Positions 6,184 to 13,472 of a stretch of DNA of 13,472 bases are shown here, piece by piece. Each line of letters starts with the position of its first letter. Position 1 is the first letter of the stretch. The position numbers and the translations under genes are program-made. The stretch lies in contig CAMEBJ010000015.1 in NCBI GenBank assembly GCA_945912085.1, positions 1 to 13,472 on the forward strand. The letters run 5' to 3'. Source of the DNA: an uncultured Bacteroidales bacterium (GTDB lineage: Bacteria > Bacteroidota > Bacteroidia > Bacteroidales > UBA932). The notes under the pieces were generated by a model. It was given only the letters and a program-made list of their open reading frames with translations. It was not told the DNA's origin and made no database searches.

Positions 6184-8745
6184 TTATTGTTCCTGTTGGG
6201 TATTTGCCTTACTGTCAACATCATCTCGGGATTCATCAGTCTGGGATTCAGCAGTCTGGACAGCATCTTCCTGCACATCCCCTTCACTTCCGGCAACCAC
6301 TGAAACGGCTGCAATCGAGTCTCCGTCCTTGATGTTTATCAGACGGACTCCCTGAGTTGCCCTTCCTGCAATTCTGATGTCGGAAACAGCCATCCTGATG
6401 GTGAGACCGGACTTGTTGATTATCATCAGGTCGTTGGTGTCCGTCACACTCTTGATTGCCACAAGGTCTCCTGTCTTCTCGGTTATGCTCAGAGTCCTGA
6501 CTCCCTTGCTTCCCCTGCTGGTGATGCGGTACTCGTCAATGTCAGAGCGTTTTCCGTAACCATGCTCACTGACTACCAGGATGTTGTGCTCCGAGGCATC
6601 TTCGGCTGACGGATCGTAGCAAACCATTCCTATAACTTCGTCATCCTCGTCAATATTTATACCACGGACTCCGGACGCAGTCCTTCCGAGAGGCCTTGCA
6701 TCCGTCTCCTCGAAACGGCAGCAGCGTCCCTTCCTGCCGGCAAGCATAATCTGGCTGCGACCGTTGGTCATTGCAGCCTCAAGAAGCTCATCCCCGTCGC
6801 GGACCGTGATGGCGTTCACACCGTTGGTGCGAGGTCTTGAATATGCCTCGAGCGAAGTCTTCTTGATTATGCCCTTCTTAGTGGCAAGCACTATGAAATG
6901 ATTGTTTACATATTCCTCATCCTTGAGGTCTCCAACATTCAGATATGCCTTGACCTTGTCGTCCTGTTCGATGCTGATGACATTCTGGAGAGCACGGCCC
7001 TTCGAAGCCCTTGAGCCTTCAGGGATTTCATAGACCTTGAGCCAGTGGCAGCGTCCGTTCTGCGTGAACAGAAGAAGGGTGCTGTGCATATTGGCGACAT
7101 AGATGTGCTCGATGAAATCCTCGTCCCGGGTGGCACTGCCCTTCATCCCGACGCCTCCCCTGTTCTGGGTGCGGTACTCTGTGAGGGATGTGCGCTTGAT
7201 GTAGCCGAGGTGGGAAATTGTGATGACCACATCCTCGTCGGCATAGAAGTCCTCAGGATTGAATTCCTCTGCGGAAAGGGCTATTTCTGTGCGCCTTTCG
7301 TCACCGTATTTCTCCTTGAGTTCCATTGTCTCATCCTTGACAATGCCCATCTGCATATCATAACTTGCAAGAACGTCGTTGCAGTATTTGATGAATTTCA
7401 CCAATTCGTCATACTCGCTCTGGAGTTTCTCCCTTTCGAGTCCGGTGAGCTGGCGGAGCCTCATTTCCACGATTGCAGTTGCCTGCGCGTCGCTGAACCC
7501 GAACTCAGCCATCAGGCTGTTCTTCGCATCCTCGACGCTCGAGGAAGCGCGGATGATGGCGATAATCCTGTCAATCACATCCAGGGCTTTCAGAAGTCCC
7601 TCAAGGATGTGAGCCCTCTTCTGAGCCTTGTCGAGATCGAACTTTGTCCTGCGGACAACGACATCGTGTCTGTGTCTAACGAAATATTTAATAAGGTCCT
7701 TGAGATTCAGAGTCCTCGGACGGCCGTCCACCAGGGCAACATTGTTCACGGAAAAACTTGACTGGAGCGGAGTGTATTTGAACAGGGTGTTCAGAACCAC
7801 ACTGGAGTTTGCCCCCTGCTTCAATTTGATTACCACCCTGACACCCTTGCGGGAAGACTCGTCATTGATGTAGGATATGCCTTCGACCTTTTTGTTCTCT
7901 ACCATCTCGGCAATCTTCTCAATCATCTCCCTCTTGTTGACCATATAAGGGATTTCAGTCACGACGATGGTCTCCCTGCCGGAGTCGCTCACCTCGATTT
8001 CGGTCTTTGAACGTATGACGATGCGCCCGCGCCCTGTCTCGAATGCATCCTTGATGCCCTGACGGCCCTGGATTATGCCTCCTGTCGGGAAGTCAGGTCC
8101 CTTGATGAAGTGCATCAGTTCCTCGACGGTGATTTCAGGATTGTCGATATATGCACAAATGGCATCACAAGTCTCGGAAAGATTGTGCGGAGCCATATTC
8201 GTGGCCATTCCGACCGCGATTCCGGATGCTCCGTTCAGAAGCAGGAGCGGTGCCTTCGTCGGAAGGACAGTCGGCTCCTGGAGAGTGTCGTCAAAGTTGT
8301 TCTGAAAATCCACCGTGTCCTTGTCAAGGTCGGCAAGAACCTCTTCTGCAAGTTTTTCAAGTTTAGCCTCGGTATAACGCATAGCCGCAGGGCTGTCACC
8401 GTCCATCGATCCGAAGTTTCCCTGGCCTTTCACCAGAGGATAGCGGAGGCTCCAGTCCTGAGCCATCCTGACCATAGTGTCATATACGCTGATGTCACCG
8501 TGCGGGTGATACTTACCAAGCACCTCACCCACGATTCTGGCTGATTTCTTTGTCTGTCCGGTGTAGCTCAAACCGAGACCGTCCATTCCGAAAAGCACCC
8601 TTCTGTGGACAGGCTTCATTCCGTCCCTCACATCAGGCAGTGCCCTTGAGACTATCACCGACATCGAGTAGTCGATATAGGCACTCCTCATCTGCTGGTC
8701 AATATTGACCTGTTCGATTCTGCCTGTCAATACCTCATTCTCCAT
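6184..8745 (-). CDS. gyrA: DNA gyrase subunit A
   Basis: 853 residues, full length. GyrA with GyrB introduces negative supercoils by passing one DNA duplex through a double-strand break; GyrA makes the break. The catalytic Tyr is Tyr124 in [10 protein letters not shown]. The winged-helix region has the family block [19 protein letters not shown] (66-84). Isoleucine occupies residue 85, the position of E. coli Ser83, while Asp89 (E. coli Asp87) is kept. The C-terminal beta-pinwheel begins near 500 and its GyrA box is QNRGGVG (527-533), slightly off the QRRGGKG consensus. An acidic, low-complexity tail fills about 810-853. Gyrase A rather than ParC is favoured by the complete pinwheel, the recognisable GyrA box and the close match in the core. 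It is divergent from clpC, with a -7 box at 8789-8782, and leads into the TPR gene. Confidence 0.97.
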   Translation of the reverse strand: MENEVLTGRIEQVNIDQQMRSAYIDYSMSVIVSRALPDVRDGMKPVHRRVLFGMDGLGLSYTGQTKKSARIVGEVLGKYHPHGDISVYDTMVRMAQDWSLRYPLVKGQGNFGSMDGDSPAAMRYTEAKLEKLAEEVLADLDKDTVDFQNNFDDTLQEPTVLPTKAPLLLLNGASGIAVGMATNMAPHNLSETCDAICAYIDNPEITVEELMHFIKGPDFPTGGIIQGRQGIKDAFETGRGRIVIRSKTEIEVSDSGRETIVVTEIPYMVNKREMIEKIAEMVENKKVEGISYINDESSRKGVRVVIKLKQGANSSVVLNTLFKYTPLQSSFSVNNVALVDGRPRTLNLKDLIKYFVRHRHDVVVRRTKFDLDKAQKRAHILEGLLKALDVIDRIIAIIRASSSVEDAKNSLMAEFGFSDAQATAIVEMRLRQLTGLEREKLQSEYDELVKFIKYCNDVLASYDMQMGIVKDETMELKEKYGDERRTEIALSAEEFNPEDFYADEDVVITISHLGYIKRTSLTEYRTQNRGGVGMKGSATRDEDFIEHIYVANMHSTLLLFTQNGRCHWLKVYEIPEGSRASKGRALQNVISIEQDDKVKAYLNVGDLKDEEYVNNHFIVLATKKGIIKKTSLEAYSRPRTNGVNAITVRDGDELLEAAMTNGRSQIMLAGRKGRCCRFEETDARPLGRTASGVRGINIDEDDEVIGMVCYDPSAEDASEHNILVVSEHGYGKRSDIDEYRITSRGSKGVRTLSITEKTGDLVAIKSVTDTNDLMIINKSGLTIRMAVSDIRIAGRATQGVRLINIKDGDSIAAVSVVAGSEGDVQEDAVQTAESQTDESRDDVDSKANTQQEQ

Positions 8746-8781
8746 ATTCTGTACTAAAATTATAAATCAACACAAAGTATG

Positions 8782-8789
8782 CAAAGGTA
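8782..8789 (-). promoter_or_regulatory. -7 element of the gyrA promoter
   Basis: On the minus strand this reads TACCTTTG, a strong match to TAnnTTTG. It would start transcription near 8775, about 30 nt before the gyrA ATG at 8745. A matching TTTG at the -33 position is not visible. Confidence 0.65.
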
Positions 8790-8804
8790 CGAAAATATTT
8801 CGTA
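8788..8804. promoter_or_regulatory. Perfect 7-3-7 dyad, candidate operator between gyrA and clpC
   Basis: TACGAAA, spacer ATA, TTTCGTA. The dyad overlaps the upstream end of the gyrA -7 box by 2 bp and covers the spacer up to about -29, a position where a bound dimer would block RNA polymerase. It lies 25 bp before the clpC start and could also affect that gene. No regulator gene is nearby, and A/T richness makes chance possible. Confidence 0.4.
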
Positions 8805-8828
8805 TTTTAGCGCGATTTTAATGCTTTT

Positions 8829-11222
8829 ATGGAAATAAAACTTTCAGACGAACTGACAATAATTCTGGAATACGCAAGACAGGAAGCCTTGCGTACCGGA
8901 AGTTACGGCATAGGTCCCGACCATCTCTATCTGAGCATCATCAGGCACACCGACAACAACGCCTGCAACATCCTGAAAGAATTGGACACAGACCTGGATG
9001 AGTTCAAGGACTTCATAGACAGCAAAATCTTCACCAACGAAAGCATACCATACGAGGAAGGGGACAACATCAGGTTATCCAGGGAGGCACAGAACGTTCT
9101 GAGTCTCACGATTCTGGAGGCCACAAGGTTCAGAAGTCCCCTTGCCGATTCCCAACACCTGCTTCTTGCATTGTGCAGGACCCTGTCCGGTTACGGCACC
9201 GCATATCTCAGGGACACCGGGATTGACTACGGAAGAGTTCTTCTTTTCATAAAGAACAATGGAATGACAACCTCTCCAAATGCTTCCGGGAATGCTTCGG
9301 AGAACATCTCCGGAGACGGGGAACAGAATCCTGAAGAAAGTCCTCAGGAAGGGAAACAGGAGCAGGAGACATCAATCGAGGATTTCGGATATGATTTGAC
9401 CAGAGCGGCCATAGAAGGCAGGCTGGACCCGGTTGTCGGGAGGGAGGATGAGATGGAAAGGGTCATTGAGATTCTCGGCAGAAGGAAGAAGAACAACCCT
9501 ATGCTGGTCGGGGAACCGGGTGTGGGAAAATCGGCAATTGTCGAGGGAATTGCCCTGAGGATAGCCGAAGGTTCTGTACCAAGGCAGATGCTCGGGAAGC
9601 GGATTATCTCTCTGGACATCGCTTCCGTGGTGGCCGGGACGAAATACAGAGGAGACTTTGAGAAACGCCTCAAGGGCATAATTAAGAACATATCCGACAA
9701 TCCTGACATCATCCTTTTCATCGACGAATTCCACACCATTGTCGGCGCAGGGGGTGCAAGCGGCAGCCTGGATGCGGCAAATATGCTGAAACCGGCGCTT
9801 GCAAGGGGGGAAATCCAATGCATTGGAGCCACCACTGCGGAAGAATTCCGGAAGATTGTCGAAAAGGACGGAGCGCTTGACAGACGGTTCCAGAAAATCA
9901 CGGTGGATGCCTCGGATTTTGCCCACAGTCTGGGTATTCTCAAGAAAATCAGAGGAAAATATGAGGAACACCATCAGGTCAGGTACACAGATGAGGCTCT
10001 TGAGTCCTGTGTGAGACTGTCTGAAAGATATGTGACAGACAGATGTCTTCCTGACAAGGCCATTGACGCTATGGATGAGGCCGGTTCAATGGTGCACCTC
10101 GGATATTTCGGTCACAGGAGGGCCTCCGATGAAGTCAATCCGGAGGATATTGCAACAGTCATTTCCAGAATGACGGGCATACCTGCAGGCAAGGTGGCGG
10201 AGTCGGAAAGTTCCAGGCTGCTCAAAATGAAGGAGAAACTCTCCGGCAAGGTCATCGGCCAGGAAGAGGCAATCGACACGGTTGTCAGGGCGGTGCACCG
10301 CAACCGGGCCGGAATCAAGGATGCGGGAAGACCAATCGGGACATTCATTTTCTTCGGTCCGACAGGAGTGGGCAAAACATTGCTGGCCAAGGAGATTGCG
10401 GAATATCTTTTCGACAGTCCGGACAGTCTGATCAGACTCGACATGAGTGAATATATGGAGAAATTCACAGTCTCAAGACTGATTGGAGCGCCTCCGGGAT
10501 ATGTCGGTTTCGACGAAGGAGGTCAGCTCAGCGAGAGAGTCAGGAGGAAGCCGTACTCGGTGGTATTGCTGGATGAAATCGAGAAAGCCCATCCGGACAT
10601 ATTCAATCTTCTGTTGCAAGTGCTTGATGAGGGAAGGCTTACCGACAGCACAGGTAGAACCGTAAGCTTCAGAAACACTATCCTCATTATGACTTCAAAC
10701 GTAGGAAGCCGGGAGATTGAGGAATATGGCAACGGTGTCGGATTCACTACCGGAGGAAAGGATTTGTCAGTCAACCGCAAGATGATTCTCGAGAAGGCCG
10801 TCAAGAAGGTGTTCCCTCCTGAATTCATCAACAGGATTGACGCACAGGTCTTTTTCAGGCAACTGGAAAGGAAGGACCTGGAAGCCATCACAGATGTGGA
10901 GCTGAAGGCCATCAAGGAGAGGGTGAAGGCTGCCGGATTCAAACTGACCGTAACCCCTTCGGCGAAGAGTTTCATTGCCAGGGAGGGCTATGATCCTCAA
11001 TTCGGAGCGAGACCTCTCAAAAGGGCGATGCAGAAGTATGTCGAAGATCCCGTCTCGGAGTTCATCATCGGCTACAGGCTGGCAGAGAAAGCGAGTGGCA
11101 GGATGGCAGCCAAGACGGGTAAAGAAAAGGCAACTAAGTCTGACAACACCGTGACAATCAAGGTGTCACTTTCCCAAGACAAGTCCACAACCATTGTTGA
11201 TTCACCACAGGCTACATCCTGA
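8829..11222 (+). CDS. clpC: ClpC-type Hsp100 AAA+ unfoldase without middle domain
   Basis: 797 residues. Order: Clp N domain (about 5-140, two repeats), an acidic low-complexity linker (about 145-185), D1 AAA+ (about 190-425) with Walker A GEPGVGKS (228-235), Walker B ILFIDE (295-300) and Arg352-Arg353, then D2 AAA+ (about 465-750) with Walker A GPTGVGKT (510-517) and Walker B VVLLDE (578-583). The tripeptide VGF (637-639) sits where Clp ATPases dock into ClpP, so it should feed substrates to ClpP, which is not in this window. In typical ClpC about 50-60 residues of coiled-coil M domain separate DEAGS from the VxxEDIA block; here only about 15 residues do. ClpA also lacks that domain, but the N-domain style and Bacteroidota context favour ClpC; the gene symbol is therefore approximate. 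It appears monocistronic and divergent from gyrA. An ATG at 8821 is out of frame, so 8829 is the start. Confidence 0.9.
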   Translation: MEIKLSDELTIILEYARQEALRTGSYGIGPDHLYLSIIRHTDNNACNILKELDTDLDEFKDFIDSKIFTNESIPYEEGDNIRLSREAQNVLSLTILEATRFRSPLADSQHLLLALCRTLSGYGTAYLRDTGIDYGRVLLFIKNNGMTTSPNASGNASENISGDGEQNPEESPQEGKQEQETSIEDFGYDLTRAAIEGRLDPVVGREDEMERVIEILGRRKKNNPMLVGEPGVGKSAIVEGIALRIAEGSVPRQMLGKRIISLDIASVVAGTKYRGDFEKRLKGIIKNISDNPDIILFIDEFHTIVGAGGASGSLDAANMLKPALARGEIQCIGATTAEEFRKIVEKDGALDRRFQKITVDASDFAHSLGILKKIRGKYEEHHQVRYTDEALESCVRLSERYVTDRCLPDKAIDAMDEAGSMVHLGYFGHRRASDEVNPEDIATVISRMTGIPAGKVAESESSRLLKMKEKLSGKVIGQEEAIDTVVRAVHRNRAGIKDAGRPIGTFIFFGPTGVGKTLLAKEIAEYLFDSPDSLIRLDMSEYMEKFTVSRLIGAPPGYVGFDEGGQLSERVRRKPYSVVLLDEIEKAHPDIFNLLLQVLDEGRLTDSTGRTVSFRNTILIMTSNVGSREIEEYGNGVGFTTGGKDLSVNRKMILEKAVKKVFPPEFINRIDAQVFFRQLERKDLEAITDVELKAIKERVKAAGFKLTVTPSAKSFIAREGYDPQFGARPLKRAMQKYVEDPVSEFIIGYRLAEKASGRMAAKTGKEKATKSDNTVTIKVSLSQDKSTTIVDSPQATS

Positions 11223-11343
11223 AAGACTGTGCATCGAGAATTTCGAGGTCCATATCCCCGATGATGTCAAGCAAAGTCCTGAATGAATCCTCAGATGAAA
11301 TCATTGAGCTGATTGAATCGAAAGAGTAATCTGTGTTTTTCAT
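11212..11343 (-). CDS. Predicted 43-residue small protein, convergent with clpC
   Basis: An ATG at 11343 opens a frame of 43 codons ending in TAG at 11214-11212. It begins MKNTDYSFDSISSMISSEDS and continues with an amphipathic, acidic stretch (FRTLLDIIGDMDLEILDA, residues 21-38). It has no signal peptide or membrane segment, and is Ser-, Asp- and Ile-rich. Support comes from position: a strong -7 box (TACCTTTG) lies 37-44 nt upstream on the same strand, and the frame fills the gap after clpC, overlapping that gene's end by 11 nt tail to tail. I do not recognise the protein. The opposite strand also has a short frame (11261-11329), but no promoter fits it. It is too short for composition alone to prove coding, so confidence is moderate. 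Confidence 0.5.
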   Translation of the reverse strand: MKNTDYSFDSISSMISSEDSFRTLLDIIGDMDLEILDAQSFRM

Positions 11344-11379
11344 ATCGCTTGAATTTATGTTTCCTTTTTAATTATGACA

Positions 11380-11387
11380 CAAAGGTA
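11380..11387 (-). promoter_or_regulatory. -7 element upstream of the 43-codon small gene
   Basis: On the minus strand this reads TACCTTTG, identical to the gyrA -7 box. A TTTG exists upstream (11405-11402), but the spacing is 14 rather than about 19 bases, so the -33 half is doubtful. The expected transcript start is near 11373, about 30 nt before the ATG at 11343. No other minus-strand gene lies nearby for it to serve. Confidence 0.5.
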
Positions 11388-11457
11388 AGGTTCGCTTGAG
11401 CCAAACCACGGCACAATTAAAAATATTTTGTAATTTTTTAATATTTGATTGGAAAAT

Positions 11458-12111
11458 ATGACTCAACTTGCAATATTCGACCTTGACGGAACTCTTCTGA
11501 ACACGATTGAAGACCTCGCAGAGTCCTGCAACCACGCATTGAGGGTCTGCGGATTCCCGGAAAGGGAGTTGAAAGAGTACAATATGATGGTCGGGAGAGG
11601 TATATACAACCTGTTCCGAGCTGCGCTTCCCTCCGCGGAAAGGACGGAAGAGAATGTTCAGAGGATTGCGGATGTATTCATCCCGTATTACAACATTCAC
11701 AAATGCGACCTTACAAGGCCATACGACGGGATTACGGATTTGCTGAAGACACTTTCACGAAAGGGAATTAAACTGGCAGTCGCATCCAACAAATACCAGG
11801 AAGGCGCAGAAGGAGTCGTGAATCATTATTTCCCACAGGTGGACTTTGTCAAGGTCCTCGGGCAGAGCGAGGGGAGGCCGATCAAGCCGTCACCGGAGAT
11901 TGTGGAGGAGATTATGAGGGAGGCAGGGATTGCAGACAAGAATCTTGTGAGCTACATAGGGGATTCGGATGTGGATATGATGACCGGAGCGAATGCCGGG
12001 GTGAGGACAATCGGGGTGACCTGGGGGTTCCGAAGCCGGGAGGAACTGCTCGGACACAATCCGTGGAAGACGGTTGACACTCCGCAAGAACTTCTGGAAT
12101 GTCTCATCTGA
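11458..12111 (+). CDS. HAD-superfamily phosphatase, phosphoglycolate phosphatase-like
   Basis: 217 residues, the usual size for the Gph/PpaX-like subfamily. All four HAD motifs are visible: motif I DLDGT with nucleophile Asp8 and acid Asp10, motif II Ser110 (VASN), motif III Lys143 (IKPSPE), and motif IV IGDSDVD with Asp169 and Asp173. A helical cap of subfamily I type lies between motifs I and II (about 15-85). It should remove phosphate from a small cytoplasmic metabolite through an aspartyl-phosphate. Phosphoglycolate is the common annotation, but pyrophosphate or sugar phosphates are equally possible and the sequence does not decide. An upstream TTG at 11449 would add three residues; I prefer the ATG, which is 7 residues before the first Asp. 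It leads a plus-strand unit with the permease gene 18 nt downstream. No convincing promoter was found in the A/T-rich leader. Confidence 0.88.
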   Translation: MTQLAIFDLDGTLLNTIEDLAESCNHALRVCGFPERELKEYNMMVGRGIYNLFRAALPSAERTEENVQRIADVFIPYYNIHKCDLTRPYDGITDLLKTLSRKGIKLAVASNKYQEGAEGVVNHYFPQVDFVKVLGQSEGRPIKPSPEIVEEIMREAGIADKNLVSYIGDSDVDMMTGANAGVRTIGVTWGFRSREELLGHNPWKTVDTPQELLECLI

Positions 12112-12129
12112 CAGAAAAAAGTAAGAAAT

Positions 12130-13284
12130 ATGGAGCAGAAATGGACTGAGAAATTGTCGAAACTGATAATATATGCCATAGTGGCAGGTGTAGGACTGGC
12201 CCTTTGCTGGTACTTCAGAAATGTCATCATCTACATTCTCCTTGCAGGCGTGCTCTCCCTGATAGGGAGGCCGCTGATGAGGATTCTGGGGAAAATCCGG
12301 ATCAGGAAGAAGGTAATGCCGTCCTGGCTATGCGCCATAATGGCAATAATGCTGATCCTGTTTGTGTTCCTCGGCGTTGTCACACTGGTTATCCCTGTGG
12401 TTTCCAATGTAATACGGGATATATCCTCAGTCAATGTCGAGAGCACGGTCAAAAGCATCTCCGTTCCCCTTCAGGACATCAACAGATTCCTCGTGGAGAA
12501 ATATCCTTCCCTCGGAACTGATTTCAGAATTGAGAAGTTCATCCTCCAGCAGACCCAGAAACTCTTCGACATCTCGATGGTTTCCTCCGTACTGTCCGGA
12601 GTGACATCATTCCTGACAAGTTTCGGGATTGGCTTGTTCTCAGTGGTCTTCATCGCATTCTTCTTTTTTAAGGATGACAGTCTGTTCTCAAGAATTGTTA
12701 TGGCGCTCACACCGAGCAGACACGAGGAAGAGATTACCCGCTCACTCGATGACGTAAGCAATCTTCTAACAAGATATTTCCTCGGACTGCTCACCGAAAT
12801 TGCCGGAGTCGCCACGCTGAATTTCCTCGGACTGCTTCTCATTGCAAGAATGGGCTTTACGGCCTCATTCGGCATTGCCTTTATGACCGGACTGCTCAAC
12901 ACGATTCCATACGTGGGTCCACTCACCGGCGGTGTTCTGGGTACCATACTTGCATTGGTAATGAAATATGCGGGAGCCGCATCCATCGGTCTGGATGTCA
13001 GCCTGGGAGTGTTCATCGCCATCCTGGTTGCAATTTTCTGCGTCACCCAGATAGTGGACAATTTCCTTTTCCAGCCCATTATATATTCCAGCAGCATCAA
13101 GGCCCACCCTCTTGAAATCTTCATCGTGCTTCTGATGGCCGGACATCTTGGAGGAGCGCTTGATATGATTGTCGCAATTCCCTGCTACACCGTCGTAAGG
13201 GTTTTTGCCGGAAGGTTTCTCAGGAATATCAAATTCATCCGGATGCTGATTCCGGACTCGGCCGGGGATAAAGAAAATTTCTGA
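12130..13284 (+). CDS. AI-2E family (PerM-like) membrane permease
   Basis: 384 residues with the family's layout: two N-terminal membrane segments (about 12-28 and 31-48), a third near 67-92, a soluble, mostly helical section (about 95-150), then about five further segments (152-180, 217-239, 243-280, 291-316, 328-360). Signature sequences include GLLNTIPYVGPLTGG (254-268) in the long re-entrant region and DNFLFQPIIYSSSIKAHPL (310-328), followed by the Gly-rich last helix. Family members have been tied to autoinducer-2 export and, in others, to sodium/proton antiport; which applies here cannot be told. It lies 18 nt after the HAD gene and 2 nt before the next gene, so the three are likely one operon. 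The family call is secure; the substrate is not. Confidence 0.9.
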   Translation: MEQKWTEKLSKLIIYAIVAGVGLALCWYFRNVIIYILLAGVLSLIGRPLMRILGKIRIRKKVMPSWLCAIMAIMLILFVFLGVVTLVIPVVSNVIRDISSVNVESTVKSISVPLQDINRFLVEKYPSLGTDFRIEKFILQQTQKLFDISMVSSVLSGVTSFLTSFGIGLFSVVFIAFFFFKDDSLFSRIVMALTPSRHEEEITRSLDDVSNLLTRYFLGLLTEIAGVATLNFLGLLLIARMGFTASFGIAFMTGLLNTIPYVGPLTGGVLGTILALVMKYAGAASIGLDVSLGVFIAILVAIFCVTQIVDNFLFQPIIYSSSIKAHPLEIFIVLLMAGHLGGALDMIVAIPCYTVVRVFAGRFLRNIKFIRMLIPDSAGDKENF

Positions 13285-13286
13285 AT

Positions 13287-13472
13287 ATGAAGAAAACAAT
13301 AATCATAGCAATCTCCACATTGCTGGGGATTGGCTCGTTAAGCGCACAGGCACAACAATCGGACATTATGCCCGACGGAACCTATCTGTTTGCCATAAAG
13401 GACAGTTGTGAACTTTTCCTGGATATCTACAACCCCGCCAGAGGCAGTGAAACCGTCATTGACGGAAAGGAG
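13287..13472 (+). CDS. Exported protein, probably alpha/beta-hydrolase esterase (partial, N-terminus only)
   Basis: The first 62 codons are present and the frame is open to the right edge. Residues 1-22 form a signal peptide (MKKTIIIAIS, hydrophobic core, SAQA), so the product is exported. After it, YLFAIKDSCELFLDIYNPA (33-51) resembles the first strands of secreted Bacteroidota carboxylesterases and other alpha/beta hydrolases, where a similar strand with L-x-L-D-x-Y-x-P precedes the core. The catalytic nucleophile and oxyanion residues would lie beyond the window, so the assignment is an inference from this short motif. It starts 2 nt after the permease stop, so it is probably cotranscribed with the permease and HAD genes. 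Confidence 0.55.
   Translation, partial: MKKTIIIAISTLLGIGSLSAQAQQSDIMPDGTYLFAIKDSCELFLDIYNPARGSETVIDGKE

Noticed and set aside
7045..7761. Open frame of 238 codons on the plus strand inside gyrA
   Set aside because: It lies antisense to a fully conserved gyrA and its translation resembles no family; it is a by-product of gyrA codon bias.
11261..11329. Short plus-strand frame (starting Met-Met-Ser-Ser-Lys) after clpC, or a frameshifted extension of clpC
   Set aside because: It has no promoter of its own, and the antisense 43-codon frame has a matching -7 box and accounts for the same bases better.
11345..11399. Direct repeat TCGCTTGA (11345-11352 and 11392-11399)
   Set aside because: Only 8 bases and two copies; no evidence of a site or element.
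11449..11457. TTG start three codons upstream of the HAD gene
   Set aside because: The ATG at 11458 places the DxD motif at the usual distance from the N-terminus, and TTG starts are uncommon here.
1..13472. Mobile element, CRISPR array, phage or toxin-antitoxin system
   Set aside because: No transposase, integrase, regularly spaced repeats or paired small genes were seen; gene content is housekeeping and envelope-related.

Overview
The window looks like ordinary chromosome from a member of the Bacteroidota, most likely the order Bacteroidales. Three things support this. Candidate promoters fit the Bacteroides-type -7 element TAnnTTTG, in one case with TTTG placed exactly 19 bases upstream. 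Genes start without clear Shine-Dalgarno sites in A/T-rich leaders. The protein set (DUF389, CapA, PhoH, GyrA, a ClpC-type ATPase, SPOR lipoprotein, AI-2E permease) is typical of the group. G+C is roughly half by eye. I cannot name the genus. There are no rRNA or tRNA genes, insertion sequences, CRISPR arrays or phage genes, and no gene-free stretch longer than 300 bases.

Layout. (1) 1-1155, minus strand: a SPOR-domain lipoprotein followed after 2 nt by an M28-fold exported protein that runs off the left edge. The M28 protein has lost every active-site residue visible in the window. (2) 1156-1279: a divergent promoter region. (3) 1280-4687, plus strand: a tightly packed operon of DUF389 membrane protein, CapA-type metallophosphatase and PhoH ATPase, joined by overlaps of 17 and 4 nt. 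(4) 4671-4797: a 127-bp symmetric imperfect palindrome whose left arm carries the phoH stop codon, lying between convergent transcription units. (5) 4847-8745, minus strand: gyrA, then an exported TPR protein 23 nt after it. (6) 8746-8828: divergent control region of gyrA and clpC, with a -7 box and a perfect 7-3-7 dyad. (7) 8829-11222, plus strand: a ClpC-type Hsp100 ATPase without the middle domain. (8) 11212-11343, minus strand: a 43-codon small gene, tail to tail with clpC and with its own -7 box. (9) 11458-13472, plus strand: a HAD phosphatase, an AI-2E-type permease and the start of an exported protein, probably an esterase.

The genes are mostly housekeeping: DNA topology, proteostasis, envelope and phosphate-ester chemistry. 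I see no complete new defence, mobile or biosynthetic system. The points most worth pursuing are the predicted M28 pseudopeptidase coupled to a peptidoglycan-binding lipoprotein, the long palindrome fused to the end of phoH, the unannotated small gene after clpC, the ClpC without its middle domain, and an isoleucine at the main quinolone-resistance position of GyrA.
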